Origin: Tamlana crocina
GTDB taxonomy: Bacteria; Bacteroidota; Bacteroidia; Flavobacteriales; Flavobacteriaceae
DNA length: 64,000 bases
Assembly (NCBI GenBank): GCA_040429635.1
Contig: CP158972.1
Coordinates: 343,918 to 407,917 of the forward strand
Direction of reading: 5' to 3'
The notes under the pieces are model-generated. The model did not search any database. It saw nothing but the letters and a program-made list of their open reading frames with translations, and was not told where the DNA came from. Shown in pieces: positions 51,454 through 59,372 of the stretch. Positions within the stretch are counted from its first letter, which is position 1, and every line of letters begins with the position of its first letter. The position numbers and the translations under genes were made by a program.

Positions 51454-51524
51454 GCAAAGTTAGGGTAGAAGTACAGTTAGGAAAACATCAATTTTGACTT
51501 ATTTCTATGCTATTTTAACTGTTA
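51454..51524 (-). promoter_or_regulatory. unit 3 promoter: -7 box and conserved upstream element
   Basis: TAACTTTGC on the minus strand (51454-51462), 28 bp, then the 34-bp element (51491-51524). Layout and sequence match units 1 and 2, but no long gene follows. Confidence 0.65.
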
Positions 51525-51603
51525 AATGAATGTTAATTTACTGTTATGTTAAAATAACATATATTTGAGATAATTAAATATACAGTGTAAGCATAATATG
51601 TAG

Positions 51604-51612
51604 TAAATTTGC
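51604..51612 (+). promoter_or_regulatory. -7 promoter box of the AraC gene at 51628
   Basis: TAAATTTGC is a perfect match 15 bp before the start codon, giving a short leader of about 9 nt. It faces away from the unit 3 promoter. Confidence 0.55.
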
Positions 51613-51627
51613 ATAAAGTCCCAGATT

Positions 51628-52506
51628 ATGATTAATAAGAAGCCCACATTAAAAAAGATAAGCCCCAGTTTTGGTAGTTCTTTGTTCGTTAAACAGCACG
51701 TTGAATCTGTGGATCGTAACAGTGCGTATTGGCATTTTCACCCAGAGTTAGAGTTAATTTATATTAATAAAGGACAAGGAAAAACACATATTGGTAACCA
51801 CCTGTCTTATTTTAACAACAGTCAATTAATTTTAATAGGCTCTAACTTGCCGCATAATGGATTTACCGATCGATTAACGGCAACCGGAACAGAAACCACC
51901 ATTCAATTTAAATCAAACTTTTTAGGTGATGATTTCCTAAGCGTGCCTGAAATGGCCAATATTGTGGCTTTATTCGAAAGAGCGAAAAAGGGAATTAGGT
52001 TCAAGGTAGAAACCAAAAAGAAAATCGGGCCTAAAATAGAAAAGCTTTTAGAGCACGACGGACTAAAACGTGTATTGAAGTTTTTGGAAATATTAAATTA
52101 TTTATCAAAAACCGACGATTATACTTTGCTAAATGCCGATGGATTTGCGTTTGAAGCTGAAGCCCAGGATAGTTCTAAAATTGATGTGATATTCAAATAC
52201 GTTAACAAGAATTTCCAAAACCACATTTCGTTGGATGAAATTGCAGATGAGGTGAGTATGACGGTACCTGCGTTTTGTCGTTATTTTAAAAAGTCTACCG
52301 GAAAAACCTTTACCCAATTGGTGAACGAATACCGAGTGGTGCACGCCACGAAGCTACTTAACGAAAGCCAAATGAGTATTGCCGATATTTGCTACGAATG
52401 CGGATTCAATAACTTTTCGCATTTCAACAAACAGTTCAATGAAATTACTGGGAAAAGTGCTTCGAATTACCGTAAGGAAATCAAGTTGATGATTCAGACC
52501 AAATAA
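51628..52506 (+). CDS. AraC-family regulator with cupin domain, divergent from the array
   Basis: The 292-residue protein has a cupin-type N-terminal domain (~15-100, YWHFHPELELIYINKGQGKTHIG) and a C-terminal double helix-turn-helix (~195-288, ISLDEIADEVSMTVPAFCRYFKKSTGKTF and CYECGFNNFSHFNKQFNEITG). It is likely to sense a sugar or small ligand. It lies next to and divergent from the three-unit array, so it is a candidate for binding the 34-bp element. That link is inference. Confidence 0.88.
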   Translation: MINKKPTLKKISPSFGSSLFVKQHVESVDRNSAYWHFHPELELIYINKGQGKTHIGNHLSYFNNSQLILIGSNLPHNGFTDRLTATGTETTIQFKSNFLGDDFLSVPEMANIVALFERAKKGIRFKVETKKKIGPKIEKLLEHDGLKRVLKFLEILNYLSKTDDYTLLNADGFAFEAEAQDSSKIDVIFKYVNKNFQNHISLDEIADEVSMTVPAFCRYFKKSTGKTFTQLVNEYRVVHATKLLNESQMSIADICYECGFNNFSHFNKQFNEITGKSASNYRKEIKLMIQTK

Positions 52507-52512
52507 ATGGGG

Positions 52513-53199
52513 TTACGAAGGCGATTTAAAAGATTGTTGTAAATACGAAACACCGTTCCATTCCCTGTAAAACTGGTCTAAAAATTCCAGCATGTAGTTG
52601 TGCCTTTGGTACGCGATATCTCTGCCCGTTTGCGTGTTCATCCGGTCTTTTAAAAGCAACAGTTTTTCATAAAAATGATTGATGCTGGGCGCGTCTGAGC
52701 TTTTGTATTCTTCCTTGCTCATATTCAAATTGGGTTGAATGTCGGGGTTGTAAAGTACCCGATTTTTAAAACCACCATAATTAAAGCAGCGCGCAATACC
52801 AATAGCGCCAATGGCATCGAGGCGGTCGGCATCTTGAATCACATCCAATTCTGCAGAACGGAACTTTTGCGCTTCATTGCCGCCTTTAAACGATATGTTT
52901 TCTATAATGCTAACCACATGCTCGATAACCGAAGGTTCAACGTTTAAACCCTCCAAAAAATTACGAGCTACTTTTGGGCCAACAGATTCGTCTCCATTAT
53001 GGAATTTGCTATCGGCAATATCATGAAGTAAAGCACCCAACGAAACCACAAAGGGATCCACCTTTTCGTTTTTAGAAATGAGTAAAGCGTTATTGAAAAC
53101 CCTTTGGGTGTGGAACCAATCGTGGCCGCCCTCTGCATTGGCCAGGGTGTCTTTTACAAAAGCTTTGGTTTTGTTGATGATATCGTTTTGGTTGTTCAT
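52513..53199 (-). CDS. HD domain phosphohydrolase
   Basis: The 228-residue protein has the HD metal motif spread over GGHDWFHTQRVFNNA (H), LLHDIADSKFHNG (HD) and IQDADRLDAIGAIG (D), close to the YedJ/YpgQ-type phosphohydrolases. Relatives hydrolyse nucleoside di- and triphosphates or other phosphoesters. It is convergent with the AraC gene. The exact substrate is unknown. Confidence 0.88.
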   Translation of the reverse strand: MNNQNDIINKTKAFVKDTLANAEGGHDWFHTQRVFNNALLISKNEKVDPFVVSLGALLHDIADSKFHNGDESVGPKVARNFLEGLNVEPSVIEHVVSIIENISFKGGNEAQKFRSAELDVIQDADRLDAIGAIGIARCFNYGGFKNRVLYNPDIQPNLNMSKEEYKSSDAPSINHFYEKLLLLKDRMNTQTGRDIAYQRHNYMLEFLDQFYREWNGVSYLQQSFKSPS

Positions 53200-53259
53200 G
53201 CTATAAAAATAAAAATTCCTTTCAGTTAAGAAAGGAATTGATTTATGTTAGTGTTCTGT

Positions 53260-54261
53260 TTACTTATTTACCGCAGGCTCTACCCATTTAAACTGGAATG
53301 AGTTTTCTGGAATTTTCATGCGATCCGCCAAGCGATACATTCTCGATGGAAGTTTCATTAAATAATCGCGAGCTTTTTCGGCCTCGTCGTTAAGTCCGGT
53401 AATCTTGTCGATTTCCCAGCGGTCTATCAATTTTTGAAGAATATCTACATAGTCGGTAGATGTATAAACCCCAATACGTTGGGCTGTATTCGAAAACTCT
53501 TCGAAAGCTGTACCTATTTTACCTCCCGATTCTCTTAAAAAGTGAGCCGGCATGGTAATTTTTTGTTTCATCATGTAATGGAAAGCCATCATCATTTGGC
53601 TAGGGTCTACCTTAAAAATACGCTCCACAAAATCGGAGTAGGCGTGGTGGTGGCGCATTTCGTCACCAGATATTATTTGGCACATTTTAGCCAAGCGCTT
53701 ATTACCTTTTTTACGGGCTATTTTCGCTACGCGATTGTGCGAAACATAAGTGGCCAATTCCTGGAAACTGGTATAAACAAAGTTTTTGTACGGGTCGCGG
53801 TCGGTGCCAATATCAAACCCATCGGCTATTAGGTGCTGTGTGGTTCTTTCAATTTCTTTCATGTTTACCCTTCCCGATAAATACAAGTATTTGTTGAGCA
53901 CATCGCCATGGCGGTTTTCTTCGGCCGTCCATTGTTTTACCCATTTAGACCATCCGTTGCCGCCACCATCAACTTGGTTAACGCCTTCAACGTCCATCAA
54001 CCACGATTCGTAAGTTGGTAGGGCTTCTTCGGTAATCATATCGCCCACTAAAACTACCCAAAAATCATAGGGCAGCTCTTTGGCTAATTCCCGTATTTCT
54101 CTAACTTGTTCGAAAAAAGTTTCGTCCGTACCTTCAGAGTCTGGTAAAAAATCGGTAGGCTGCCAAATGGTATCAACGGGAATTAAATACTTTTCCATTA
54201 AAGCATCAACGTCTTTTTCCAAAAACTGCATCACTTCTAACCTCTTATTCTTTAAAGACAT
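53260..54261 (-). CDS. acyl-ACP desaturase
   Basis: The 333-residue protein is a soluble di-iron fatty acid desaturase. The two EExRH-type iron motifs read EENRHGDVLNKYLYL (~130) and DEMRHHHAYSDFVERIF (~215). It introduces a cis double bond into acyl-ACP, giving unsaturated membrane fatty acids. It lies 11 bp after an acyltransferase gene on the same strand, so desaturation and phospholipid acylation are probably co-regulated. Confidence 0.93.
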   Translation of the reverse strand: MSLKNKRLEVMQFLEKDVDALMEKYLIPVDTIWQPTDFLPDSEGTDETFFEQVREIRELAKELPYDFWVVLVGDMITEEALPTYESWLMDVEGVNQVDGGGNGWSKWVKQWTAEENRHGDVLNKYLYLSGRVNMKEIERTTQHLIADGFDIGTDRDPYKNFVYTSFQELATYVSHNRVAKIARKKGNKRLAKMCQIISGDEMRHHHAYSDFVERIFKVDPSQMMMAFHYMMKQKITMPAHFLRESGGKIGTAFEEFSNTAQRIGVYTSTDYVDILQKLIDRWEIDKITGLNDEAEKARDYLMKLPSRMYRLADRMKIPENSFQFKWVEPAVNK

Positions 54262-54272
54262 TTGTACTTGTT

Positions 54273-55010
54273 TTAAAATTTTATGTGTTCTGTTATTGAA
54301 GATTCAACTTCTTTAATTAAATCTTGCTTATTTACAAAGTTAGCCAATTCTAGGGGTTTATGCACGGTAAATTTCAAGTGATTGCCCAAGCCTAGGGGGA
54401 ATTTGCCATATCGGAACATTTTCCACGAATTATTGATGGTAACAGGTACTACAACGGCTGAAGGGATTTTCTTGAATAGAATATCAAGTCCGCGTGTTTG
54501 GAAAGGTTTAGGTTTGCCTGTTTTACTACGTGTGCCTTCGGGGAAAATAACTGCCGAACGTTTGTTTTTTTCAATATACTCGCCAAACTTCATTAAAGCG
54601 GGTAATGATTGCCGCGGATTTTTTCGGTCGATAAGAGCGGCCCCACCATGTCTTAAATTATACGAAACACTGGGGATGCCCTTGCCCAATTCTATTTTAC
54701 TGATAAATTTAGGGTGGTGTTTCCGCATATACCATGTAATGGGATAAATGTCGTGGAAACTTTGGTGGTTGGCAACAATAATTAAAGGTTTGTCGGTTGG
54801 GAGCTTGTATTCGTTTTCAAAAGAAAAACGAGTGCCTAAAATATTAGCACAGCGCATTAAACACCATTGCAGGGCATCAACACTTTTTTTATGGGCTTGG
54901 TAGCCAAACAGATTAAAGCAAACCCATTGTATGGGATGAAAAATAACCAGTGTTAACAGGAAAAACACCAGATATACAATTGAGAGGGGGTATGACAATA
55001 GTTTTTGCAT
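54273..55010 (-). CDS. lysophospholipid/1-acylglycerol-phosphate acyltransferase (PlsC family)
   Basis: The 245-residue membrane protein has NHQSFHDIY near residue 83 (NHxxxxD motif) and FPEGTRSKTGKP near residue 155. A hydrophobic N-terminus (~5-30) anchors it. It is the second PlsC-like protein in the window and pairs with the desaturase gene, which starts 11 bp after it. Confidence 0.9.
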   Translation of the reverse strand: MQKLLSYPLSIVYLVFFLLTLVIFHPIQWVCFNLFGYQAHKKSVDALQWCLMRCANILGTRFSFENEYKLPTDKPLIIVANHQSFHDIYPITWYMRKHHPKFISKIELGKGIPSVSYNLRHGGAALIDRKNPRQSLPALMKFGEYIEKNKRSAVIFPEGTRSKTGKPKPFQTRGLDILFKKIPSAVVVPVTINNSWKMFRYGKFPLGLGNHLKFTVHKPLELANFVNKQDLIKEVESSITEHIKF

Positions 55011-55035
55011 GCCCCAAAAATAAATAAACTAGCAA

Positions 55036-55431
55036 TTAGTACACAGCAACACAGGTGTTATTTTCGCAATTTACACTTGTGGGTTGGGGAGCAAGGGCAC
55101 AATCGGACACAATACCCCATTTAGCATTGAATTCAGCTTCCTTTTGATTGTAGTCTGCTACCATTTGTTCCAGTTTTTCGGTGTCGATGGAAGTAGAAAA
55201 CACCAAGTAGCTCCATGGGCCGCCGCACGGCTTGCTTCCAAAACCAATAAATTGGCAATCGGTATTGGTGTTGCATTCCGATTGGTGGGCGAAACTTTCA
55301 ATTTCAGATTTTAATGTACTCAATTCGGTTTGCTCTTCTTCCATAGTTGATGAATCGTTTTCATCACATTGAAATGCCATCAAGCTGAAACAAATTAATA
55401 TAAGCAGTGGTGTGAAAAAGGTTTTTTTCAT
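55036..55431 (-). CDS. small lipoprotein with conserved cysteines
   Basis: The 131-residue lipoprotein has the signal ILICFSLMAFQC (cysteine near residue 23). The mature part holds six more cysteines (HQSECNTNTDCQFIGFGSKPCGG, SDCALAPQPTSVNCENNTC), which would give disulfides in an extracytoplasmic protein. No family is assigned. It lies 25 bp upstream of the acyltransferase gene on the same strand. Confidence 0.78.
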   Translation of the reverse strand: MKKTFFTPLLILICFSLMAFQCDENDSSTMEEEQTELSTLKSEIESFAHQSECNTNTDCQFIGFGSKPCGGPWSYLVFSTSIDTEKLEQMVADYNQKEAEFNAKWGIVSDCALAPQPTSVNCENNTCVAVY

Positions 55432-55486
55432 TGGGTGTAATTTTTATTTGTTAGATGCCGTTAAGTGAGAAAGGTTGCGTTAAGGC

Positions 55487-55514
55487 ATAAAAAAAACCAC
55501 GAAAATCGTGGTTT
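55487..55514 (-). terminator. terminator of the bacilliredoxin gene
   Basis: AAACCACGA and TCGTGGTTT form a perfect 9-bp stem around AAA, with a T-run on the minus strand. Confidence 0.75.
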
Positions 55515-55524
55515 GAATATTGTC

Positions 55525-55613
55525 GTCATTCGGAACGCTTGCATGGGAATCTTTTTCTAAATTTTTGAGTATCTAAGAAAAGATTGCCGCAGTCATGCTT
55601 CCTTCGCAATGAC
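55525..55613. repeat. imperfect palindromic intergenic element
   Basis: It begins GTCATT and ends GCAATGAC, with inner GAATCTTTTTCT and AGAAAAGATTGCC that are nearly complementary. It would lie in the 3' region of the bacilliredoxin transcript. The 33984-34063 element has similar parts. Confidence 0.5.
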
Positions 55614-55616
55614 CTA

Positions 55617-56027
55617 TTAGCAATGCTCGTTATAGGCATCAACTAAATTTTCGGCTATCAATTCTGCTGGACGGCCTTCAATGTGGTGACGCTCCAACAT
55701 GTGCACCAATTCGCCATCTTTAAACAAAGCCATGCTTGGTGAGCTTGGTGGAAACGGAATCATTTGGGCACGAGCGGCATCAACGGCTTCTCTATCTACA
55801 CCGGCAAAAACGGTTACGATATGGTCTGGTTTTTTGGCGTTCTGTAAACTTATTTTGGCGCCTGGGCGGGCATTGGCAGCGGCACAGCCACAAACCGAGT
55901 TCACCACCACAAGTGTAGTTCCCTTTTTGGCTAAAGCGGCATCAACGGCTTCGGCGGTATGTAATTCTTCAAAACCAACGCTGGTTAAATCTTCGCGCAT
56001 CGGTTTTACTAATTCTGCTGGATACAT
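55617..56027 (-). CDS. bacilliredoxin, BrxA/BrxB family
   Basis: The 136-residue thioredoxin-fold protein has the active site VNSVCGCAAANARPG with the CGC motif near residue 50, typical of YphP/YqiW. Bacilliredoxins remove bacillithiol from proteins; in Bacteroidota the family is common though the thiol partner is not always known. Length is normal. Its promoter is at 56105-56113. Confidence 0.92.
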   Translation of the reverse strand: MYPAELVKPMREDLTSVGFEELHTAEAVDAALAKKGTTLVVVNSVCGCAAANARPGAKISLQNAKKPDHIVTVFAGVDREAVDAARAQMIPFPPSSPSMALFKDGELVHMLERHHIEGRPAELIAENLVDAYNEHC

Positions 56028-56076
56028 ATTCTTAAATTTTATTATTTAACGTTTTTCTAAACTTTTTTTGTCCCGT

Positions 56077-56092
56077 CCCGATAAATATCGGG
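56077..56092. repeat. CCCGATA-AA-TATCGGG palindrome in the bacilliredoxin leader
   Basis: A perfect 7-bp inverted repeat lies between the -7 box and the start codon of the bacilliredoxin gene, so it would form a hairpin in the leader. Confidence 0.55.
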
Positions 56093-56104
56093 AGCAATCG
56101 GGAT

Positions 56105-56113
56105 GCAAAGATA
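56105..56113 (-). promoter_or_regulatory. -7 promoter box of the bacilliredoxin gene
   Basis: TATCTTTGC on the minus strand is a perfect TAnnTTTGC match, about 80 bp upstream of the start codon. Confidence 0.55.
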
Positions 56114-56267
56114 CCAATTGTGTAACAAATTGTTAAGGCAATCAACAAACAAATATTATATTTACGCTTGTTTTTAATTCATTAAATAGCAAAGCGTAAA
56201 CCTTATTTTTCCGTCTTTATATTGAAAGATGGTGTTAGGTTTGACGTTAAACAAAATATATACTTAC

Positions 56268-57044
56268 ATGAGTTTTTCAAAATGGATTGGAGGTGCCTTG
56301 GGTTGGTCGTTTGGTGGCCCCATAGGTGCTATTATCGGGCTGGCTATAGGTAGTTTAATCGATTCGGTTGCCAATGGCAGCGGTGAACCTTTAATTGGGC
56401 AGGGAAGGGCAGAACGTGCTGGTGGCACTACATACCGTACACAGCCTCGGCAACGTCCTCAAACCCAATCGGGTGATTTTGAGGTTAGTCTGCTTATTCT
56501 GGCCTCGGTAATTATTAAGGCTGATGGTAGCCAAGATAAACGCGAATTGGATTTTGTACGCCAGCAGTTTCTAAATATGTACGGAAAGGAACGTGCCAAC
56601 CATGCGTTTAAACTCTTTAAAAATATTAGCAAGCAGAACGTTTCTGTACGGCCGGTGTGTTTACAGATTAGGCAAATGATGGACCACGCCTCGCGCTTGC
56701 AGCTCATCCATTTTTTATTCGGAATTGCCAAAGCCGATGGCATGGTTACCGAATCTGAAGAACGGCAAATCTACACTATGGCTGGTTATTTGGGTATCAA
56801 TGCCAAAGATTATGAAAGCATAAAAGCCATGTTTTATAACAGTAGCGACAATGCCTATAAAATTTTGGAAATTAATAAAAGTGCCTCGGTTGATGATATA
56901 AAGAAGGCCTACCGAAAAATGGCCAAAAAATACCATCCCGATAAAGTGGTGCATTTAGGTAAGGAGCACCAAGAAGGGGCTGAAGAAAAATTCAGGCAGG
57001 TTCAGGCCGCTTATGAACAATTGCAGAAGGAGCACGGGTTTTAA
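56268..57044 (+). CDS. TerB and DnaJ domain protein (DjlA-like)
   Basis: The protein has 258 residues from ATG at 56268 (the frame opens at 56229). A glycine-rich hydrophobic N-terminus ([21 protein letters not shown]) is followed by a TerB-like helical domain (~65-175) and a C-terminal J domain with the diagnostic HPD ([12 protein letters not shown]). It should recruit DnaK-type chaperone activity to the membrane. The organisation is that of DjlA-like proteins. Confidence 0.9.
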   Translation: MSFSKWIGGALGWSFGGPIGAIIGLAIGSLIDSVANGSGEPLIGQGRAERAGGTTYRTQPRQRPQTQSGDFEVSLLILASVIIKADGSQDKRELDFVRQQFLNMYGKERANHAFKLFKNISKQNVSVRPVCLQIRQMMDHASRLQLIHFLFGIAKADGMVTESEERQIYTMAGYLGINAKDYESIKAMFYNSSDNAYKILEINKSASVDDIKKAYRKMAKKYHPDKVVHLGKEHQEGAEEKFRQVQAAYEQLQKEHGF

Positions 57045-57220
57045 GATTCGAAAAATAATCCAGAAAAGGCCACTGCTAAAATCAAAATTATTAGAAATAC
57101 AATAACGATTAATGCAGTTTTTTTGGTAATGCCGTCTTTTTGGAAAATGTAATTTCTTTTTTCGTCTTCCGATTCTTTTACAAATTCAAAATTTCCTTTT
57201 TCTTTTTTTGTCTTATCCAT
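57041..57220 (-). CDS. 59-aa single-pass membrane protein
   Basis: The frame encodes a charged N-terminal half ([19 protein letters not shown]) and one hydrophobic helix ([23 protein letters not shown]). It overlaps the end of the TerB/DnaJ gene by 4 bp on the opposite strand. The composition and membrane helix make it look like a real small membrane protein. Function unknown. Confidence 0.6.
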   Translation of the reverse strand: MDKTKKEKGNFEFVKESEDEKRNYIFQKDGITKKTALIVIVFLIILILAVAFSGLFFES

Positions 57221-57403
57221 AATCTAAAGTTTTATGGTAAACTTAATAGAAGCGGCTAGACTAGGTTGGTTTAAATGCGTTTCATTTTAACCCAAATAAA
57301 AATTTATCACCTATTTTATTTTGTGTTAAAAGGTGTTGGTGAAGCTGGTTTAATAGGTTGGTTTACAGTCTGGATAGTGGGTTTGTAGAAATTCTTTACT
57401 AAA

Positions 57404-57889
57404 TTGCAGAAGCCTAACCCGTTCAATATTAGACTTGTGAAAAATATCTTCGATTTAAAGGAAACTAATGCTGTTATAAATAGAATTAACAAACTAAAGC
57501 CCGACACCCAGCCGCTGTGGGGTAAAATGAGTGTTGACCAAATGTTGGCGCACTGCAATGTAACTTACGAAATGGCTTATGAAGACAAGCACCCAAAACC
57601 CAACGGTTTTACCAAATTTATGCTAAAGTTGTTCGTGAAAAATACTGTGGTAGGAGATAAACCATATAAAAAAAATAGCAGAACAGCACCACAATTTTTG
57701 GTGACAGATACGAAAAACTACGTGCAGGAAAAAGCCCGTTTGACTGATTATTTGGTAAAAACCCAAAAGTTGGGCGCTGATTATTTTGATGGAAAAGAGT
57801 CACACTCGTTTGGAAAACTGACCAAAACCGAATGGAACAATATGTTTTATAAACATTTGGACCATCATTTAAGCCAATTTGGAGTATAA
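57404..57889 (+). CDS. DUF1569 (DinB-like) protein
   Basis: The protein has 161 residues; TTG at 57404 is the most likely start (a GTG 11 codons on is the alternative, and no ATG occurs before residue 42). The DUF1569 pattern QPLWGKMSVDQMLAHCNVTYEM and the C-terminal HLDHHLSQFG match the DinB-like four-helix metal-binding fold. The biochemical role is unknown. Confidence 0.8.
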   Translation: MQKPNPFNIRLVKNIFDLKETNAVINRINKLKPDTQPLWGKMSVDQMLAHCNVTYEMAYEDKHPKPNGFTKFMLKLFVKNTVVGDKPYKKNSRTAPQFLVTDTKNYVQEKARLTDYLVKTQKLGADYFDGKESHSFGKLTKTEWNNMFYKHLDHHLSQFGV

Positions 57890-57925
57890 AAAAACCAACT
57901 AAACGAAAACGAATAGTTGGTTTTT
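57890..57925 (+). terminator. terminator of the DUF1569 gene
   Basis: AAAAACCAACTA pairs with TAGTTGGTTTTT across a 12-nt loop. Confidence 0.8.
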
Positions 57926-57944
57926 GCTTTTGGATAAACCGTTT

Positions 57945-58184
57945 TTATTTGGTTTTGTAAATTTTGGTGTTGTTGCCTTTATCGAAAACCATTACAAGTT
58001 CTTTTTGGTCATTCAGGTAAACCGATTTCAGTTCCCAACCTTCATTTTTTGAAGCGTCAAGCAAACATTTGCGAACATCAGGATTGTAAAGATTTAAATT
58101 AGAGTTGACGATAACGTCGTCGGCTTTCATGTCAATTGTAAATAAAAGCCCAAAGGCGAGTGATAATAGCTGTAATTTTTTCAT
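57945..58184 (-). CDS. small secreted protein of unknown function
   Basis: The protein has 79 residues from the ATG before KKLQLLSLAFGLLF; the frame extends to 58208. An N-terminal signal (~1-20) is followed by a compact charged domain with one cysteine (PDVRKCLLDASKNEGWELKSVY). No family is recognised. It lies 55 bp downstream of the LD-carboxypeptidase gene on the same strand. Confidence 0.65.
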   Translation of the reverse strand: MKKLQLLSLAFGLLFTIDMKADDVIVNSNLNLYNPDVRKCLLDASKNEGWELKSVYLNDQKELVMVFDKGNNTKIYKTK

Positions 58185-58239
58185 TTGGAGACTATTTTTA
58201 AGTGTCATTAATTAATCAATCACAAGTGTAATGCAGATT

Positions 58240-59262
58240 TTAATGATTCTTAAAAATAATAGACGACTGTTCAATATTTACGGTTAAATTTATGGTTCTG
58301 CCCAAGATCAATGCCCTGTTGTCCTTTTCGTGCCCAGCAGGCATGCCGAATGCGATTGGGAAGTTATAGTCTGTCAAAGCGTCCAAAATAAGTTGTTCGA
58401 TAGAGGTGCCCCAAAGCGTGGTGTTTTTTCGTAGTTTGGTCATGTCGCCAATTATCACGCCGTTGCAGTTGTCAAAATACCCAGCACGTTTTAGGCTTTG
58501 CAGCATCCGGTCGATGTGGTATTTGTATTCGCCAATTTCTTCAATAAACAATATTTTTCCAGAAGTATCAATGCTGGTTTTAGAACCCAACATGGTATGC
58601 AGCATGGTAAGATTGCCGCCAACCAATTGTCCTGTAGCAGTGCCGCTTCGGTTGTATTTTGAACCTTTTAAAGTATAGTTTAAAGGCTCTCCAAAAAGTG
58701 TGTTTTTGAATGTGGAAATACTGGCATCAATTTCCGAAAGGTCTTTGGTTAAACTTACGCACATTAAAGCATGCAGGCTTTCAACGCCTTCGTTATGGAT
58801 TTGGTTGTGAATGGCCGTAATGTCGGAATATCCAATAATCCATTTGGGCTGTTTTTTAAATTTTGAAAAGTCTAGTTTATCTAAAATCCTTACCGCGCCG
58901 TAACCCCCGCGTGCGCACCAAATAGCTTTAATTTTTGGGTCGTCCAAAACTTGTTGGAAATCTTCGCAACGTTCATCGTCGGTGCCAGCAAAATGGTTAG
59001 CCTGATTAAAAATATGTTGTCCAACTATCGAGTGTAGTCCCCAACTTTTTAAAAGGGCTTGGGCTTGCTGTACTTCACCAACTCTGTTCTTTAAAATGCC
59101 CGAAGGCGCTACAATGGCCACGGTGTCGCCTGCTTTAATGTATGGTGGTTGTTTCAAAGTGTATTGTGGTTTTTCAGTAGCTGTATTTTGTGCGGAACAG
59201 GGGTTTATTCCGAAGAAAAAAAAGGCACAAAATAGGCTGGTTATCAGTAGTCTTTTCGTCAT
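58240..59262 (-). CDS. LD-carboxypeptidase (peptidase family S66)
   Basis: The protein has 340 residues from the ATG before TKRLLITSLF; an ATG five codons upstream is also possible. A signal peptide ends near CSAQ. The S66 features are ARGGYGAVRILD, the nucleophile serine in GYSDITAIH, and the catalytic histidine in MPAGHEKDNRAL. Members cut the tetrapeptide side chain of murein during recycling or degrade microcin-like peptides. Here the signal peptide puts it outside the cytoplasm, so murein remodelling is likely. Confidence 0.9.
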   Translation of the reverse strand: MTKRLLITSLFCAFFFFGINPCSAQNTATEKPQYTLKQPPYIKAGDTVAIVAPSGILKNRVGEVQQAQALLKSWGLHSIVGQHIFNQANHFAGTDDERCEDFQQVLDDPKIKAIWCARGGYGAVRILDKLDFSKFKKQPKWIIGYSDITAIHNQIHNEGVESLHALMCVSLTKDLSEIDASISTFKNTLFGEPLNYTLKGSKYNRSGTATGQLVGGNLTMLHTMLGSKTSIDTSGKILFIEEIGEYKYHIDRMLQSLKRAGYFDNCNGVIIGDMTKLRKNTTLWGTSIEQLILDALTDYNFPIAFGMPAGHEKDNRALILGRTINLTVNIEQSSIIFKNH

Positions 59263-59305
59263 GATGTAAATGTACATTTTTTTTCTTAATCCCTTTTAAA
59301 ATGTG

Positions 59306-59314
59306 TACTTTTGC
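59306..59314 (+). promoter_or_regulatory. -7 promoter box of metG
   Basis: TACTTTTGC fits TAnnTTTGC. The leader of ~50 nt contains GTCATT and ATGACAATG repeat-like parts. Confidence 0.6.
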
Positions 59315-59372
59315 GCCGTTAAAAACGTATTGTCATTCCGCTATCGCCATGACAATGTAATACCATTTTGAA

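Larger units (their letters stand above)
51158..51627. other. 470-bp gap: remnant third unit of the array and araC promoter
   Basis: From left to right it holds the duplicated terminator and gene tail (51227-51310), a small palindrome (51315-51329), an 18-codon frame (51384-51440, minus), a promoter with upstream element (51454-51524, minus) and the -7 box of the divergent AraC gene (51604-51612). Confidence 0.65.
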
